Both the position numbers and the translations under genes were made by a program. DNA of 64,000 nucleotides from Clostridium simiarum (GTDB lineage: Bacteria; Bacillota; Clostridia; Clostridiales; Clostridiaceae): the NCBI RefSeq assembly GCF_018919175.1, contig NZ_JAHLQL010000005.1:213713-277712 (forward strand). Reading direction: 5' to 3'. Shown piece after piece: positions 51,267 to 61,483 of the stretch. Below the pieces are notes generated by a model that saw only the letters and a list, made by a program, of their open reading frames with translations, had not been told where the DNA came from and searched no databases. Every line of letters begins with the position of its first letter. Position 1 is the first letter of the stretch.

Positions 51267-53247
51267 CTTTTATTAATCCTTTTCTATAAGCTGAAAGTAA
51301 CATCTTTAAATCTTTAATTTGCATCTTTAGCTCTTCACCTACATCTGTATCTCCTACAGTTTTTCTATCTACATTTTGTTCTAATACTACCATGGAAGAT
51401 AGTATATCCGTTTCTTCTATTATAGCAGCTTCTGTGGATTTAAAAGGCTCATGAGAAACTAGCTGCAGTCCAAAGGAATTATATATCAAGGTATATCCAG
51501 CAATTCCTGTTTTGCCTTGATAAGCCCTTGAAAAGCCTCCGTCAATAACTAAAAGTTTTCCATTAGCTTTTATTGGACTTTCTCCATTTTTCTTTTGTAC
51601 TGGCATATGTCCATTTATTATATGAGAATTGACCTTATCTAAATCAAATTCTTCAAATATAATATTACAAGTATTCTCATCATCCCTGTATTTATAATAA
51701 GGGTTTTTGGGTTCCTTATGAGTTTCTTCTTCCTCTATAAAGTATCTTTCAAAGGTAGTCATCTTATCCTTACCAAATAAAGGTGAAAATTCACCTGTCC
51801 ATAAATACCATATTACATCTAATCCATACTGCTTAACAGAAGATTTGCTCTTATAAAAATAAGCTTCCCTTGCCAGTCTTTCAAATTCATCTAAAAGTGC
51901 TTTTCCCTTAAATTCCTTATCTCTTAATCTAACCGTAGCAAATCTTCCATCTTCTTCCAATGGCATACATCCATGAAATAATAAATTTGAATTGTGCTTT
52001 AAGTATATACTTCCCTTTGCAAAAAGAAAACTTACATGTTTTTGAAGTTTCTCACTATTAATAAATGATGACTTTAATTTTTCTATTAAAATTCTTTCAT
52101 CTGGAGTTAATTTATATGGATCTTTTGGATCTATGGTTGGAAAATTATTATCTGTAAGTTTATAGGTTTTTCCATAAAGTTCTATAGTACCTTCTTCATA
52201 GTTTATATTATTTAATAATAATCTGTGTTCCATATAAAACTCCGGTCTTCTATCTATTATATCCTTTTCTAATTTGAACTGTATTATAGCTATAGCCTTA
52301 TGCATTTTTGATATGAGTTCTATTTCATTTAAACTATAAGCATTTTCACAATCAAATTTAGGTTTAAAATGTAAACAAGGATCGTTTCTATAATGTTCTA
52401 GAGCAAAAGTAGCCAATGGTAGCATATTTATACCATATCCATCTTCTACAGTATCTAAATTAGCATATCTAGCTGAAATCCTTAGTACATTTGCAAGACA
52501 TACCTCTGACCCTGCTGCTGCTCCCATCCAAAGTATGTCATGATTTCCCCATTGAATATCTACTGCATGGTAGTCAATTAACGTATCTAGTATTATATGT
52601 GCTCCCGGTCCCCTATCATATATATCCCCAACAATATGAAGTCTATCTATAACTAATCTTTGAATTAATTTAGACAAAGCTATTATAAACTCCTTTGCCC
52701 TATCAATACATATTATTGTGTTAATTATTTCACTATAGTATTCCTGTTTATCTACTCTACCAGGCTCTTCATGAAGTAGCTCTTCTATTATATAAGCAAA
52801 ATCCTTTGGCAGAGCCTTTCTAACCTTGGACCTTGTATACTTTGATGAAGCATATCTACATATCTCAATAAGCCTATAAAGTGTTATTCTATACCAATCT
52901 TCGATGTTATCCTCTTCTTTTAATATTATCTCTAGCTTTTGCTCTGGATAATATATAAGAGAAGCCAAACTCTTTTTTTCAGAACTTCTTAAAGAGTTTC
53001 CAAATATATCATCAATCTTTCTCTTTATTACTCCAGAAGCGTTTTTAAGCACGTGTATAAAAGGCTCGTACTCTCCATGTATATCCGTTAAAAAATGTTC
53101 AGTACCCTTTGGAAGATTAAGTATTGCCTGAAGATTAATTATTTCAGTACTTGCTGCTGCAATTGTAGGATATTGATTAGCTAACAGATTTAAATATCTT
53201 AAGTCTTTAGTCACTTCCTTAGTTGACGGTTCATACATAAAGGCCAT
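51256..53247 (-). CDS. fbp: Fructose-1,6-bisphosphatase, class III
   Basis: Protein of 663 residues, the length of the Firmicute class III enzyme. Metallophosphatase motifs are visible: [30 protein letters not shown] and, near the C-terminus, INGHMPV and DGGFSRAYQ. It removes a phosphate from fructose 1,6-bisphosphate for gluconeogenesis. ATG 53247 follows GGTGGAGGGG, which lies in the longer reading from 53265. It is monocistronic. Confidence 0.95.
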   Translation of the reverse strand: MAFMYEPSTKEVTKDLRYLNLLANQYPTIAAASTEIINLQAILNLPKGTEHFLTDIHGEYEPFIHVLKNASGVIKRKIDDIFGNSLRSSEKKSLASLIYYPEQKLEIILKEEDNIEDWYRITLYRLIEICRYASSKYTRSKVRKALPKDFAYIIEELLHEEPGRVDKQEYYSEIINTIICIDRAKEFIIALSKLIQRLVIDRLHIVGDIYDRGPGAHIILDTLIDYHAVDIQWGNHDILWMGAAAGSEVCLANVLRISARYANLDTVEDGYGINMLPLATFALEHYRNDPCLHFKPKFDCENAYSLNEIELISKMHKAIAIIQFKLEKDIIDRRPEFYMEHRLLLNNINYEEGTIELYGKTYKLTDNNFPTIDPKDPYKLTPDERILIEKLKSSFINSEKLQKHVSFLFAKGSIYLKHNSNLLFHGCMPLEEDGRFATVRLRDKEFKGKALLDEFERLAREAYFYKSKSSVKQYGLDVIWYLWTGEFSPLFGKDKMTTFERYFIEEEETHKEPKNPYYKYRDDENTCNIIFEEFDLDKVNSHIINGHMPVQKKNGESPIKANGKLLVIDGGFSRAYQGKTGIAGYTLIYNSFGLQLVSHEPFKSTEAAIIEETDILSSMVVLEQNVDRKTVGDTDVGEELKMQIKDLKMLLSAYRKGLIKEKR

Positions 53248-53361
53248 TGATACCCCTCCACCCAAATATTATAGTAAACCATATATAGTATATTACATAT
53301 TTGTATTATACTATACTATTTAGTGTGATTCTATAAATTCTATAGTAATTATTTGTTTAAA

Positions 53362-53387
53362 AAAACACTTCTTTCTAGAAGTGTTTT
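53362..53387 (-). terminator. Terminator-like hairpin
   Basis: AAAACACTTCT/AGAAGTGTTTT, perfect 11-bp stem, 4-nt loop, T-rich on the minus side. It probably ends the transcript of the lipid kinase gene after it passes through repeat copy B. Confidence 0.75.
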
Positions 53388-53434
53388 AATGAAATTTCTT
53401 TTTATTCTGTAACTACTTGATGTAATACTTTTTA

Positions 53435-53632
53435 TAGCAAACCATAGGTTTGGGTATCCACTTAACCGATTCACACAAGATCGTAGATCTTGGTTCTCTG
53501 CTTAGGAAACTCATCTTCATAACTTCAGATGAGTACTCAAAGAGTAAGCCACTACCAGCAAACCATAATTTGGGGTATCTGCTTAAACGATTCACAGAAG
53601 ATTGTAGTTCTTAGTTCTCTGCTTAGGTAACT
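53435..53632. repeat. Dispersed stem-loop repeat, copy B (one and a half units)
   Basis: Contains two SL2-SL3 blocks about 125 bp apart: CAAACC-ATA-GGTTTG with CAAGATC-GTA-GATCTTG, and degraded CAAACCATAATTTGG with GAAGATTGTAGTTCTTA. Between them lies SL1, ACTCATCT (53509-53516) with AGATGAGT (53527-53534). Linkers CTGCTTAGG and CGATTCACA recur. Its end touches the stop of the lipid kinase gene at 53631. Confidence 0.75.
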
Positions 53633-54518
53633 ATACCCTAGGTTTAACTATTTTTACGTATTGTTCCCTCACTTGTACCTGTACCTTACCATCTTCAAGA
53701 ATTTCTCCATCTATGTTAATAGGAAAGTTTTCCTTACCCTTAATTAAAATATCTTTTCCTTTAAAAAATTCTACCTCCTCTACTTCCCCATGAGTTCCGT
53801 CTATAAGTTTTGGGAATAGTCTTAGAAGTCTTAATCTATTCATATTATTAACCACACAAATATCTAAATTTCCATCTGAAATCTCCGCATTTGGTGCCAC
53901 TTTCATTCCACCACCATAGTACTTTCCATTTGCTATAGCAATCAAGATTGCCTTTCTTTTCATTTCCACTCCATCTATATATATGTCCACATCTATTCCT
54001 CTAAATTTATATATAGTTGAAAAAATGCTTAAAAGATAAGCCAAGCTTCCACTTATAAGGGGCTTTTTCTTTAGATTTCTTGCATTTTTTGTAACCGCTG
54101 CATCAAAACCCACAGAGGATATATTTATAAAATATCTATAGTTTATAGATCCTAAATCAACTAATTGTTCCTCTCCTTCTATAGTTCTTTCAAGTATATT
54201 TTCATAGTTTTTATTTTCATCTTGGATAATGCTCTTAATAAAATCATTTCCACTTCCCGCTGGAATAACAGCAAGGCTACTATTGCTACCAACTAGGCCA
54301 TTTAATACTTCATTTAAGGTTCCATCTCCCCCTATAGAATATACCCTATAAGTATCTTTAGATACATATTCGCGTACTAAATCAGCGGCATGACCTTGCC
54401 TTTTTGTAACCTCTAAAAAATAATCATCTCTTTTATCAAAATACTCTTTTATATCTTGAATAAAGCCAACTGCCTTTCCCTTTCCAGCTACAGGATTTAT
54501 TATAAATAAGTGCTTCAT
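53631..54518 (-). CDS. Diacylglycerol/lipid kinase family protein (DagK/YegS type)
   Basis: Protein of 295 residues with the lipid-kinase catalytic signature GGDGTLNEVLNG near residue 68, the N-terminal INPVAGKGKA and a C-terminal NIDGEILEDG. It phosphorylates diacylglycerol or a related lipid, recycling it into phospholipid synthesis. It is cytosolic and membrane-associated. AAAGGGGAAGG precedes the ATG. It is a single gene flanked by two copies of the dispersed repeat. Confidence 0.88.
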   Translation of the reverse strand: MKHLFIINPVAGKGKAVGFIQDIKEYFDKRDDYFLEVTKRQGHAADLVREYVSKDTYRVYSIGGDGTLNEVLNGLVGSNSSLAVIPAGSGNDFIKSIIQDENKNYENILERTIEGEEQLVDLGSINYRYFINISSVGFDAAVTKNARNLKKKPLISGSLAYLLSIFSTIYKFRGIDVDIYIDGVEMKRKAILIAIANGKYYGGGMKVAPNAEISDGNLDICVVNNMNRLRLLRLFPKLIDGTHGEVEEVEFFKGKDILIKGKENFPINIDGEILEDGKVQVQVREQYVKIVKPRV

Positions 54519-54662
54519 ATACCTTCCCCTTTAGTCTAAAATTAAGCTTATAATACTAATTATAACCTATAATGTATTAATTATATCTTATAAGAATATG
54601 TATAGTGTAATGTAAAATAAGAAATATAAAAATAGGCTTTAATAAAATCACAAGAAAAATTT

Positions 54663-54693
54663 AAAAAGCCTCTCAAATTTAATTGAGAAGCTT
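54663..54693 (-). terminator. Terminator downstream of yedF
   Basis: Minus strand AAGCTTCTCAA pairs with TTGAGAGGCTT, with a bulge, and runs into T5. It is on the far side of repeat copy D, so a yedF transcript would include that element. Confidence 0.6.
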
Positions 54694-54739
54694 AATAAAT
54701 CTTATTTCTTTATTTACTTTTTAAATTATAAATGTAGTA

Positions 54740-54850
54740 TGAAACTTATCTCCATGACTTCAGATAGTACTCGAAAAGTAAACGAATACCATCAAATCAT
54801 AGATTTTGGTATCTGCTTAAGTGACTTATACAAGATCATGTATCTTGCTT
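54740..54850. repeat. Dispersed stem-loop repeat, copy D
   Basis: Same orientation as copy B. SL1 is ACTTATCT ... AGATAGT: both arms have changed, yet a stem with one bulge remains. SL2 is CAAATC-ATA-GATTTtG. SL3 is CAAGAT-CATGT-ATCTTG. The linker CTGCTTAAGTGACTTATA matches copy A. It occupies the 344-bp gap between yedF and the lipid kinase gene together with the terminator at 54663. Confidence 0.7.
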
Positions 54851-54862
54851 CCATACTAAAGA

Positions 54863-55441
54863 TTACAGTTTAATAGTATTATCAGCCTTATTCATTAATT
54901 CTACTATAGTGTACATATTTGATATATCTCCAATAAGTAACTTATCTTTTATATTGTAAAAATCAAGACAAGTTCCACAACTCATTATATTTACTCCCTT
55001 ATCTTTTAGAGCATTTAGACTTTCTATAACAGCTGAACCCTCTGTAGTAAGTTTAACACCACCATTTAAAAATATAATATCTGAAGGCATATCATCACTT
55101 TCAGATAAAGCATACATGTAGCTCTTCATAAGATTATACCCTAATGTATCATCTCCCTCTCCAAGCTTATCAGTACTTACTACTATAACAAATTTTTTTT
55201 CAAAAGACATAACTTCACAATCACAGTGTTCTTTTTCTATAGCTATGTTATATAAACCTTCCTCTTCCTTCACCTCAAATTTATATCCATTGCTTTCTGC
55301 AAATTTAGATATATTATTCTTTGCTACTTCATTATCTACAATAATCACTGCTTGTCCTTCATCTATAGAGTCAAAATACTTCTTAGTATTTATAACTGGT
55401 TGAGGACATTTTAAACCTTTGCAATCAATTGTATAAATCAT
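54863..55441 (-). CDS. yedF: YedF-like sulfurtransferase/selenium-metabolism protein
   Basis: Protein of 192 residues. A TusA/SirA-like domain with the KCPQPV motif (CPxP) occupies the first 70 residues, followed by a DsrE-like domain with SCGTCLDFY. This fusion is annotated as selenium-metabolism YedF. No selD, selA or selB is in the window. GAGGTG just before ATG 55441 sets the start. It may instead donate sulfur for another modification. Confidence 0.85.
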   Translation of the reverse strand: MIYTIDCKGLKCPQPVINTKKYFDSIDEGQAVIIVDNEVAKNNISKFAESNGYKFEVKEEEGLYNIAIEKEHCDCEVMSFEKKFVIVVSTDKLGEGDDTLGYNLMKSYMYALSESDDMPSDIIFLNGGVKLTTEGSAVIESLNALKDKGVNIMSCGTCLDFYNIKDKLLIGDISNMYTIVELMNKADNTIKL

Positions 55442-55596
55442 TTTATTCACCTCATATATATTTAATAATAAATATTTTAATTATTTAAAATACTAATTCA
55501 ATTATAACATCATTGGTAAATAGTAATTATTTATTTTATCAATAGCATTTAACTTATTTATTTGATAATCAAATATAACCCAAAGGGGAAATAAAT

Positions 55597-55626
55597 AGGA
55601 AATACACCCCCGGGGGTGTATTTCCT
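55597..55626. terminator. Perfect 30-bp GC-rich palindrome after tldE
   Basis: AGGAAATACACCCCC followed directly by its complement, no loop. C5G5 in the centre is exceptional in this AT-rich sequence. It begins 4 bp from the tldE stop and should terminate the tldD-tldE operon. Confidence 0.7.
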
Positions 55627-55629
55627 TAA

Positions 55630-56982
55630 TTATTTCCCAGCTATGGATAGAGATTTTATCACTACTGTTGGAGATCCAAAATTAGCTCCCATAGGTATAG
55701 TGAATTCTAAATCTTGTCCTATATATTCTATATCTTCAAGTAATTTAAAGAAGTTTCCTGCTACAGTTATTTGCTCTATTGGCTCTGCCTCTTTACCGTC
55801 CTTTATCCAGAATCCTTTAGCAGCCAGTGAAAAATCTCCTGTAATAGCATTAGCTCCAGAGTGAGTTCCTTCTAGATCAGTTATTAATATCCCTTCACCT
55901 ACGTGATTTAACACCTCTTCAAAGGTTCCCTTACCTTTTTCTATATAGCAGTTAGTAGGCGCTATGCCTACTGGTGAAGCAAAAGATTCTTTATATGCAT
56001 TTCCTGTGCTTTTCTTTCCTTCTTTATCTGCCGCCTTTAAATTATATAAAAGTGTGCTTAGCTTACCCTCTTTAATCATGTGCTTATTATAAGTTGCTAC
56101 AGCCTCTGCATCAAATGTAGTTGAAGCAAATCCACCTTCTAAATGTGGATTATCAACCAAATTAACTAAAGAGGATGCTATAACTTTTCCTTCTTTTCCT
56201 TTTAGTAGAGACAATCCTTTTTGTGCATTTTCAGCATTAAAAACGCTTATAAAAGTTCTTAACATTACAGCCATAATATCATTTTTTAATGCTATTTTAT
56301 AGTTTCCAGATTTTACTGACTCTCCTCCAACTCTAGACATAGCTTCTTCTACAGCTTCTTTTGCAAATTCTTCAATGTCTAATTCTTTAAAATCTTGGGT
56401 TATCTTAAATTTAAATCCATCATATCTTATTTCCTCATGCTTAATTACTGGTACAACGTAAGATACTATGAAATTTTTCCTATTCATAAGTTCTATATCT
56501 TTAGAGTTCATTATTCCATATTCTATAGTGGAACCTTCTAATTCACAACCTGCTACAGTTTCAACCTTTTCATTGAAATTTAGCACCCTATTCTCTAAAG
56601 CTTTTATAAAACTTATTTTTTCTTCTGTAGATACTTTTTCTAATTCTTCATTGTAGGTATTTAGTTTAGCATAATCTTGTCTTTCTCCAAATATAATTTC
56701 TTTATCTTCATTATCTATAGATAAGGCACTTTCCTTTGCACTTTCTAAAAGAGCATCTATAGATTCTTCATCTATTAATTCTGTGTAGGAATAACCCATT
56801 TTGCCTTTGTATAGACCTCTAAAACTTACTCCCATAGTAGTATTTACACTATACTTATCTATTTCTCCACTATATACTCCTATGTTAAGATTTTCGTCTT
56901 TACTATAATATATTTCAAAATCAGAAAAACCTTCTTTTTTAGCTCTTTCAAATATTATTTCTTTAAAAGTTTTTATATCCAT
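55630..56982 (-). CDS. tldE: TldE/PmbA metalloprotease-family subunit
   Basis: Protein of 450 residues of the TldD/PmbA fold, lacking the HExxxH metal motif, as is normal for the TldE subunit. It shows FSDFEIYYSKDENLNIGVYSGEID (in part), GNAYKESFASP and LEGTHSGANAITGDFS. With TldD it forms a heterodimeric protease that degrades unfolded peptides and matures some modified peptides. AAGGGGG precedes ATG 56982, 17 bp after tldD. Confidence 0.9.
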   Translation of the reverse strand: MDIKTFKEIIFERAKKEGFSDFEIYYSKDENLNIGVYSGEIDKYSVNTTMGVSFRGLYKGKMGYSYTELIDEESIDALLESAKESALSIDNEDKEIIFGERQDYAKLNTYNEELEKVSTEEKISFIKALENRVLNFNEKVETVAGCELEGSTIEYGIMNSKDIELMNRKNFIVSYVVPVIKHEEIRYDGFKFKITQDFKELDIEEFAKEAVEEAMSRVGGESVKSGNYKIALKNDIMAVMLRTFISVFNAENAQKGLSLLKGKEGKVIASSLVNLVDNPHLEGGFASTTFDAEAVATYNKHMIKEGKLSTLLYNLKAADKEGKKSTGNAYKESFASPVGIAPTNCYIEKGKGTFEEVLNHVGEGILITDLEGTHSGANAITGDFSLAAKGFWIKDGKEAEPIEQITVAGNFFKLLEDIEYIGQDLEFTIPMGANFGSPTVVIKSLSIAGK

Positions 56983-56999
56983 AATGTTCTTACCCCCTT

Positions 57000-58379
57000 T
57001 TATCTTCCACCTACAGTTATCTCTGATACTCTTATAAGAGGTTGCCCCACGTTTGTAGGTATACTTCCACTTTCAGAACCACACATACCTTGTCCTTGTG
57101 CTAAGTTTTTACCTACCATGTCTATCTTCATTAATATATCTGAACCTTTACCTATTAAACTAGCTCCTCTTACTGGCTCTTGGATTTTCCCATCTTTAAC
57201 TAAATATCCTTCTGCTACTGCAAAATTAAAGTCTCCAGTTATAGGATTTACAGAACCGCCTCCCATTTTTTTAGCATATAATCCTTCACTAATGGAAGCT
57301 AATATAGCATCATTATCATCGTCACCATTATCAATATAGGTGTTAGTCATTCTTGAAGTTGGAGCATATCTATAGGATTCTCTTCTTGAACTACCAGTGG
57401 GATCCATATTCATCCTTCTAGCATTAAGCTTATCTATCATATAGCCTTTTAATATACCATTTTCTATAAGTACGTTTCTTCTAGTTTTAGTACCTTCATC
57501 ATCTATATTTAGTGATCCCCATAAATTCTTCATTGTTCCATCATCTATAGCTGTTACCTTAGTTGAAGCTATTTGTTCACCTAGTTTATTGCAGAATACA
57601 GAATTACCTTTGGCCACAGCAGTTGCTTCTAAAGCATGTCCGCATGCTTCATGGAATATAACTCCTCCAAACCCATTTTCAATAGCTACCATCATTTTTC
57701 CTGCTGGACAATTTTTTGCATGTAGCATAGTAATAGCAGTCTTACTAGCTTCTCTCGCAAAATTTTCTACATCTATATGATTAAACATTTCAAATCCCAT
57801 AAATCTACCTGGAGCTTCAGATCCAATTTGATTTTCTACTCCATTACTAGCAATAGACCTTATAGCTATCCTAGTTCTTATTCTTCTGTCCTCTGTGAGT
57901 AATCCTTCACTATTGGCAATAAGAACTTTTTGATCTCTATCTAGATAATTTACTCCAACTTGAGCTATTTCCGAACTATAATCCTTTGCTGCCTTATATG
58001 CCCTCTTCATTACTTCTATTTTATTTTGATTGTTTATGCTAGAAGGTACATACAGTATAGGATGTATATTAGTATTCATTCTTTCCATAAGGTTTATATC
58101 TATGTTTTCTTTCAAATCTCCTATGGCACAAGCTGCCTTATAAGCTGTGTCCATCATGCTTTGAAGGCTATTATCATTAGTATAAGCATATACACTTTTA
58201 AAGCCTTTAAATATTCTTATACCTATTCCAAAATCTCTACCTGACACTGCAGTGTCTATTTTTCCATCTATTAAAGTTATATTATTATTTATGCTATTCT
58301 CAACAAAAATTTCTGCAAAATCTCCCCCTGTACTTAGAGCTTTCGCTAGTACCTGTTTAATTACACTTTTTGCTAACAT
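57000..58379 (-). CDS. tldD: TldD metalloprotease
   Basis: Protein of 459 residues with the zinc motif HEACGH in GVIFHEACGHALEA, the nearby GDDDND and TGSSRRESYRYAP regions, and GSESGSIPTNVGQPLIR at the end. It is the catalytic partner of TldE. ATG 58379 follows GGGGAG with normal spacing; 21 upstream in-frame codons are excluded. No RiPP precursor gene is recognisable nearby, so a general peptide-degrading role is likelier. Confidence 0.92.
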   Translation of the reverse strand: MLAKSVIKQVLAKALSTGGDFAEIFVENSINNNITLIDGKIDTAVSGRDFGIGIRIFKGFKSVYAYTNDNSLQSMMDTAYKAACAIGDLKENIDINLMERMNTNIHPILYVPSSINNQNKIEVMKRAYKAAKDYSSEIAQVGVNYLDRDQKVLIANSEGLLTEDRRIRTRIAIRSIASNGVENQIGSEAPGRFMGFEMFNHIDVENFAREASKTAITMLHAKNCPAGKMMVAIENGFGGVIFHEACGHALEATAVAKGNSVFCNKLGEQIASTKVTAIDDGTMKNLWGSLNIDDEGTKTRRNVLIENGILKGYMIDKLNARRMNMDPTGSSRRESYRYAPTSRMTNTYIDNGDDDNDAILASISEGLYAKKMGGGSVNPITGDFNFAVAEGYLVKDGKIQEPVRGASLIGKGSDILMKIDMVGKNLAQGQGMCGSESGSIPTNVGQPLIRVSEITVGGR

Positions 58380-58561
58380 TAAATCACTCCCCAATAAATT
58401 TAAAATAAATAAAACAGATATCCATATGGTATCTGTTTTCAATTTTATACTATTATAGAAATATTCACAATAATATTATTAAAATATTATAAAAGTCTGT
58501 ATTGCATTTTTTTGAAACTGATAGTGCTCTTTTTTAAATATTTTCTTAAAATTATTAAAAA

Positions 58562-60037
58562 TTAATGATTTTGCTCTTTAAATAATCTGTCCCATTTATC
58601 AACAAAATCATCTAAAGCCCATTCAGCCATTATAACAGTTTCTCCATCTTTTAGTTTCACTTTTTTTAATGGTTTTTCTCCTAGTTCTCCTCCATATATA
58701 TCATAAACAAACAGATTGTGTTTTGTAAGAACTACTGCTATGTCATTATTAGGAGATGTATAAACATCTACCGCTTCAGGTATTCTTTCTTTGATTTTAT
58801 TCCAAGGTACTTGCAGTTCATCATAAAATATAAATTTCTTTGGTGGCAATATATTTATATTATAATCTAAAAATAAATCCTTCTCCCCATTTTTAGAATC
58901 AATCCTACCTTTAAACATCCAATGTCCATTTTTTCTTACCATTGTAAAATTTTCTTCCTTTATATTAGTCTCTAATTTACTCTTCAAAGATTCATGTGAT
59001 GCTATTGCTCCTTTAGCTGAATTTTCTTGAACTATCTTCCCTTGTTCACCTAAAATATCTGAAAACTTTAATCCTTTAATCTGCTGGATATTATCTACAG
59101 GTAAAACCACATAACTTTCTGCTTTTGATATATTATTTTTATCCCATTCAATAAATTCCATTCCAAGATAATCGTTACTTATGAACTTTATATTTCTACA
59201 AATGTTTGTATCTAATCCTCTGGAATAATTTCTAACATATCCATTACTTTTATTTCCATAAGAGTTTATATATATCCCCTCATTGAAATATCCATCAAAA
59301 TTTTCTCTTCTTACTTCCAACTCCCAAAATCCAGAAGTTCTTGGGAATATTATATTAGGCTTTTTTCTATAAGAAAAAATATTTTTATTTATAGCTGATA
59401 TCCACAAAGTCCTGTATTCACTTTCACCTATATTACCATCTTCATCCTTATCTCTTTCACTTCTTAGCCCAATTAAAATTCCTGACTTAACATTTTTATT
59501 TACTGGTTCGTAGCTATCCTTAGATTCCTCTTTTACACTTTTAGCTTTAGGATTTGAATCTGTATCATTGCTTCTTCTATTTGCAAAATAATATACACCA
59601 TCTGACAAAAACAGTATTTTATCTGGACTATACTTTATAAATTCATATAGAGGTTTCCCTTCTATACTTACAGAAAATATTTCTAGTTCCTCTCTATTTA
59701 TACCTAAGACTTTTCCATCGATCTTATGGTGATTTAAGAAATAATTTTGAGCATTTACTCTTCTATACTTATACTTTGGATTTAAGTATAGTTCTCCACC
59801 CAGGGATAAAAAATTATTGTTTATTTGAATATATGAATTTATATACTTATTAGAATTATTACCTTGTACACTTTTATGATTTATATTTTTATAATCCTCT
59901 ACGTACCACTTTCCCTTTATCATTAAATCATTATTCTCAGGTGACAGTATCTTAGGAGCTCCACTAAATCTTGGTGCATTACAACCAGACAGAATAAAAA
60001 TTAAACAAAAGCACAGTATTATATTAAACCTTCTCAT
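58562..60037 (-). CDS. Unrecognised lipoprotein downstream of a two-component system
   Basis: Lipoprotein of 491 residues with a signal peptide and lipobox LSGC (about residue 18). I do not recognise a family. It appears to be built of beta-rich segments with repeated F/Y-L-S-x-G patterns and ends ALDDFVDKWDRLFKEQNH. The start is ATG 60037 behind GTGGGTG. It lies 42 bp after the histidine kinase gene on the same strand, so it is in that operon and could be a sensor accessory or a regulated output. It is probably clostridial-specific. Confidence 0.65.
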   Translation of the reverse strand: MRRFNIILCFCLIFILSGCNAPRFSGAPKILSPENNDLMIKGKWYVEDYKNINHKSVQGNNSNKYINSYIQINNNFLSLGGELYLNPKYKYRRVNAQNYFLNHHKIDGKVLGINREELEIFSVSIEGKPLYEFIKYSPDKILFLSDGVYYFANRRSNDTDSNPKAKSVKEESKDSYEPVNKNVKSGILIGLRSERDKDEDGNIGESEYRTLWISAINKNIFSYRKKPNIIFPRTSGFWELEVRRENFDGYFNEGIYINSYGNKSNGYVRNYSRGLDTNICRNIKFISNDYLGMEFIEWDKNNISKAESYVVLPVDNIQQIKGLKFSDILGEQGKIVQENSAKGAIASHESLKSKLETNIKEENFTMVRKNGHWMFKGRIDSKNGEKDLFLDYNINILPPKKFIFYDELQVPWNKIKERIPEAVDVYTSPNNDIAVVLTKHNLFVYDIYGGELGEKPLKKVKLKDGETVIMAEWALDDFVDKWDRLFKEQNH

Positions 60038-60079
60038 TTTTTCACCCACAAAATCATAATACTTATAAACTAAATACTT

Positions 60080-61483
60080 TTATAATGGAAGATTCACCCT
60101 TATTTCTGTTCCTCTTCCTTCCTCACTTTCAATGGTAAATTTGCCTTCATGAAGCCGTATTATCTCATCACAAATAGATAATCCAATTCCATTTTGTGAT
60201 TTACTGCTTTTTCCTTTATAAAATTTTTCCTTTACTCTTGGAAGGTCTTCTTTACTAATTCCAGTACCTGTATCTTTTATCATAATAACTACGTATTCTT
60301 TATTACACCATGTCTTTAAGATTATATCTCCTCCACTTGGTGTAAATTTAAATGCATTATCTAATAAATTTATAAGTACTTGCTTCATTCTATTTACATC
60401 TATATAAATTTCTTGAATATTATCTTCAACTATTATTACGAAATTTATGCCTTCTCTTTCAGCCCTTGGTCTCATATATCTATCAATGTAATTAATTAAG
60501 TCAATTATATTAATCTTTTTCTTTTCTAAAGTTATTTTTCCAGATACAAACTTTGAAAAATCTAATAATTCCTCTACCATTTTAGTAAGTCTGTCACATT
60601 CTTTTTCGATTATGTCTAAACCGTCTTTTATCATCCTCTTATCTTCTAAATCATAACCTAAAGTAACAGTCCATCCTTTTATTGAAGTTAGAGGTGTTCT
60701 AAGTTCGTGAGATACCGCTGAAATAAATTCATTTTTTAATTGATCCTTTTTTAATATCTCTTCTGCCATATAATTTAAAGTATCCGATAGCCTTCCTATC
60801 TCATCATCCTTTACCTTATTATTTCGTATATAGAAATTTCCTTCCGCCATTTTCTCCGCAGTTATAGTAAGTTCTTTTACTGGATATATTATACTTCTTG
60901 CTGCAAACCAGCTAATTACTCCTGATAATAATAACACAAGTAATCCTATTAATATAAACATTATTGATATAGCATATATGGACTTATTTACCTCTTCCAT
61001 AGAAGTTATAAATCTAATAACCCCTACTGTATCAGTATGAGACTTTAGTGGATATGAAACCGCCATAACCTTATGATTGTAATAGCTTACATTTCCAGTC
61101 CACTTTCCCTTTTCTCCAGCAATAGCTTTTTTAACATCTACAGAATCTATATACTCTTTTGAGGTAGCTCCAAGGGAATCCATTAAAAGTTTTCCTTCAC
61201 TATCTAATATCTGTACTTGCGCATTAGTTTGCTTCCAAAATACATCTACATTTTCTAATATATTTTCTTCTAAAGATGCATTTGAAAAATAGCTATTATA
61301 AAAATTTGCAGCACTAATTATTTGACTTGTAAGAATATCGTCAGTATTTTTATAAAAATACTGACGAACAAAACCTATAAGTAAAATTTCCAAAATAAAT
61401 ACAGTAAATAGTATTATTATTAAAAATTTTTTTGCAAGTCTTATTCTAATACTTTCCCTAAAGTTATCCTTCTTTTTCATCAT
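60080..61483 (-). CDS. Sensor histidine kinase
   Basis: Protein of 467 residues: helix 1 (LIIILFTVFILEILLIGFV), an extracellular PAS/dCache-like domain of about 130 residues, helix 2 (IYAISIMFILIGLLVLLLSG), HAMP, HisKA with FISAVSHELRTPLTSIKGW, and a HATPase with NLLDNAFKFTPSGG, KDTGTGI and GIGLSICDE. It phosphorylates the response regulator whose gene overlaps it by 20 bp. The signal is unknown; the extracellular domain and the downstream lipoprotein suggest an envelope cue. Confidence 0.92.
   Translation of the reverse strand: MMKKKDNFRESIRIRLAKKFLIIILFTVFILEILLIGFVRQYFYKNTDDILTSQIISAANFYNSYFSNASLEENILENVDVFWKQTNAQVQILDSEGKLLMDSLGATSKEYIDSVDVKKAIAGEKGKWTGNVSYYNHKVMAVSYPLKSHTDTVGVIRFITSMEEVNKSIYAISIMFILIGLLVLLLSGVISWFAARSIIYPVKELTITAEKMAEGNFYIRNNKVKDDEIGRLSDTLNYMAEEILKKDQLKNEFISAVSHELRTPLTSIKGWTVTLGYDLEDKRMIKDGLDIIEKECDRLTKMVEELLDFSKFVSGKITLEKKKINIIDLINYIDRYMRPRAEREGINFVIIVEDNIQEIYIDVNRMKQVLINLLDNAFKFTPSGGDIILKTWCNKEYVVIMIKDTGTGISKEDLPRVKEKFYKGKSSKSQNGIGLSICDEIIRLHEGKFTIESEEGRGTEIRVNLPL

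Noticed and set aside
53413..53595. Small minus-strand reading frame of 60 codons within repeat copy B
   Set aside because: It lies wholly within the structured repeat and has no ribosome site or similarity to a known peptide.
53435..54850. Repeat copies B and D as a CRISPR array
   Set aside because: Units are imperfect, about 110-125 bp, structured, and interrupted by the lipid kinase gene. There are no regular spacers or cas genes.
57960..58244. Plus-strand reading frame of 94 codons inside tldD
   Set aside because: It is antisense to a well-conserved gene with no start signals or recognisable product.
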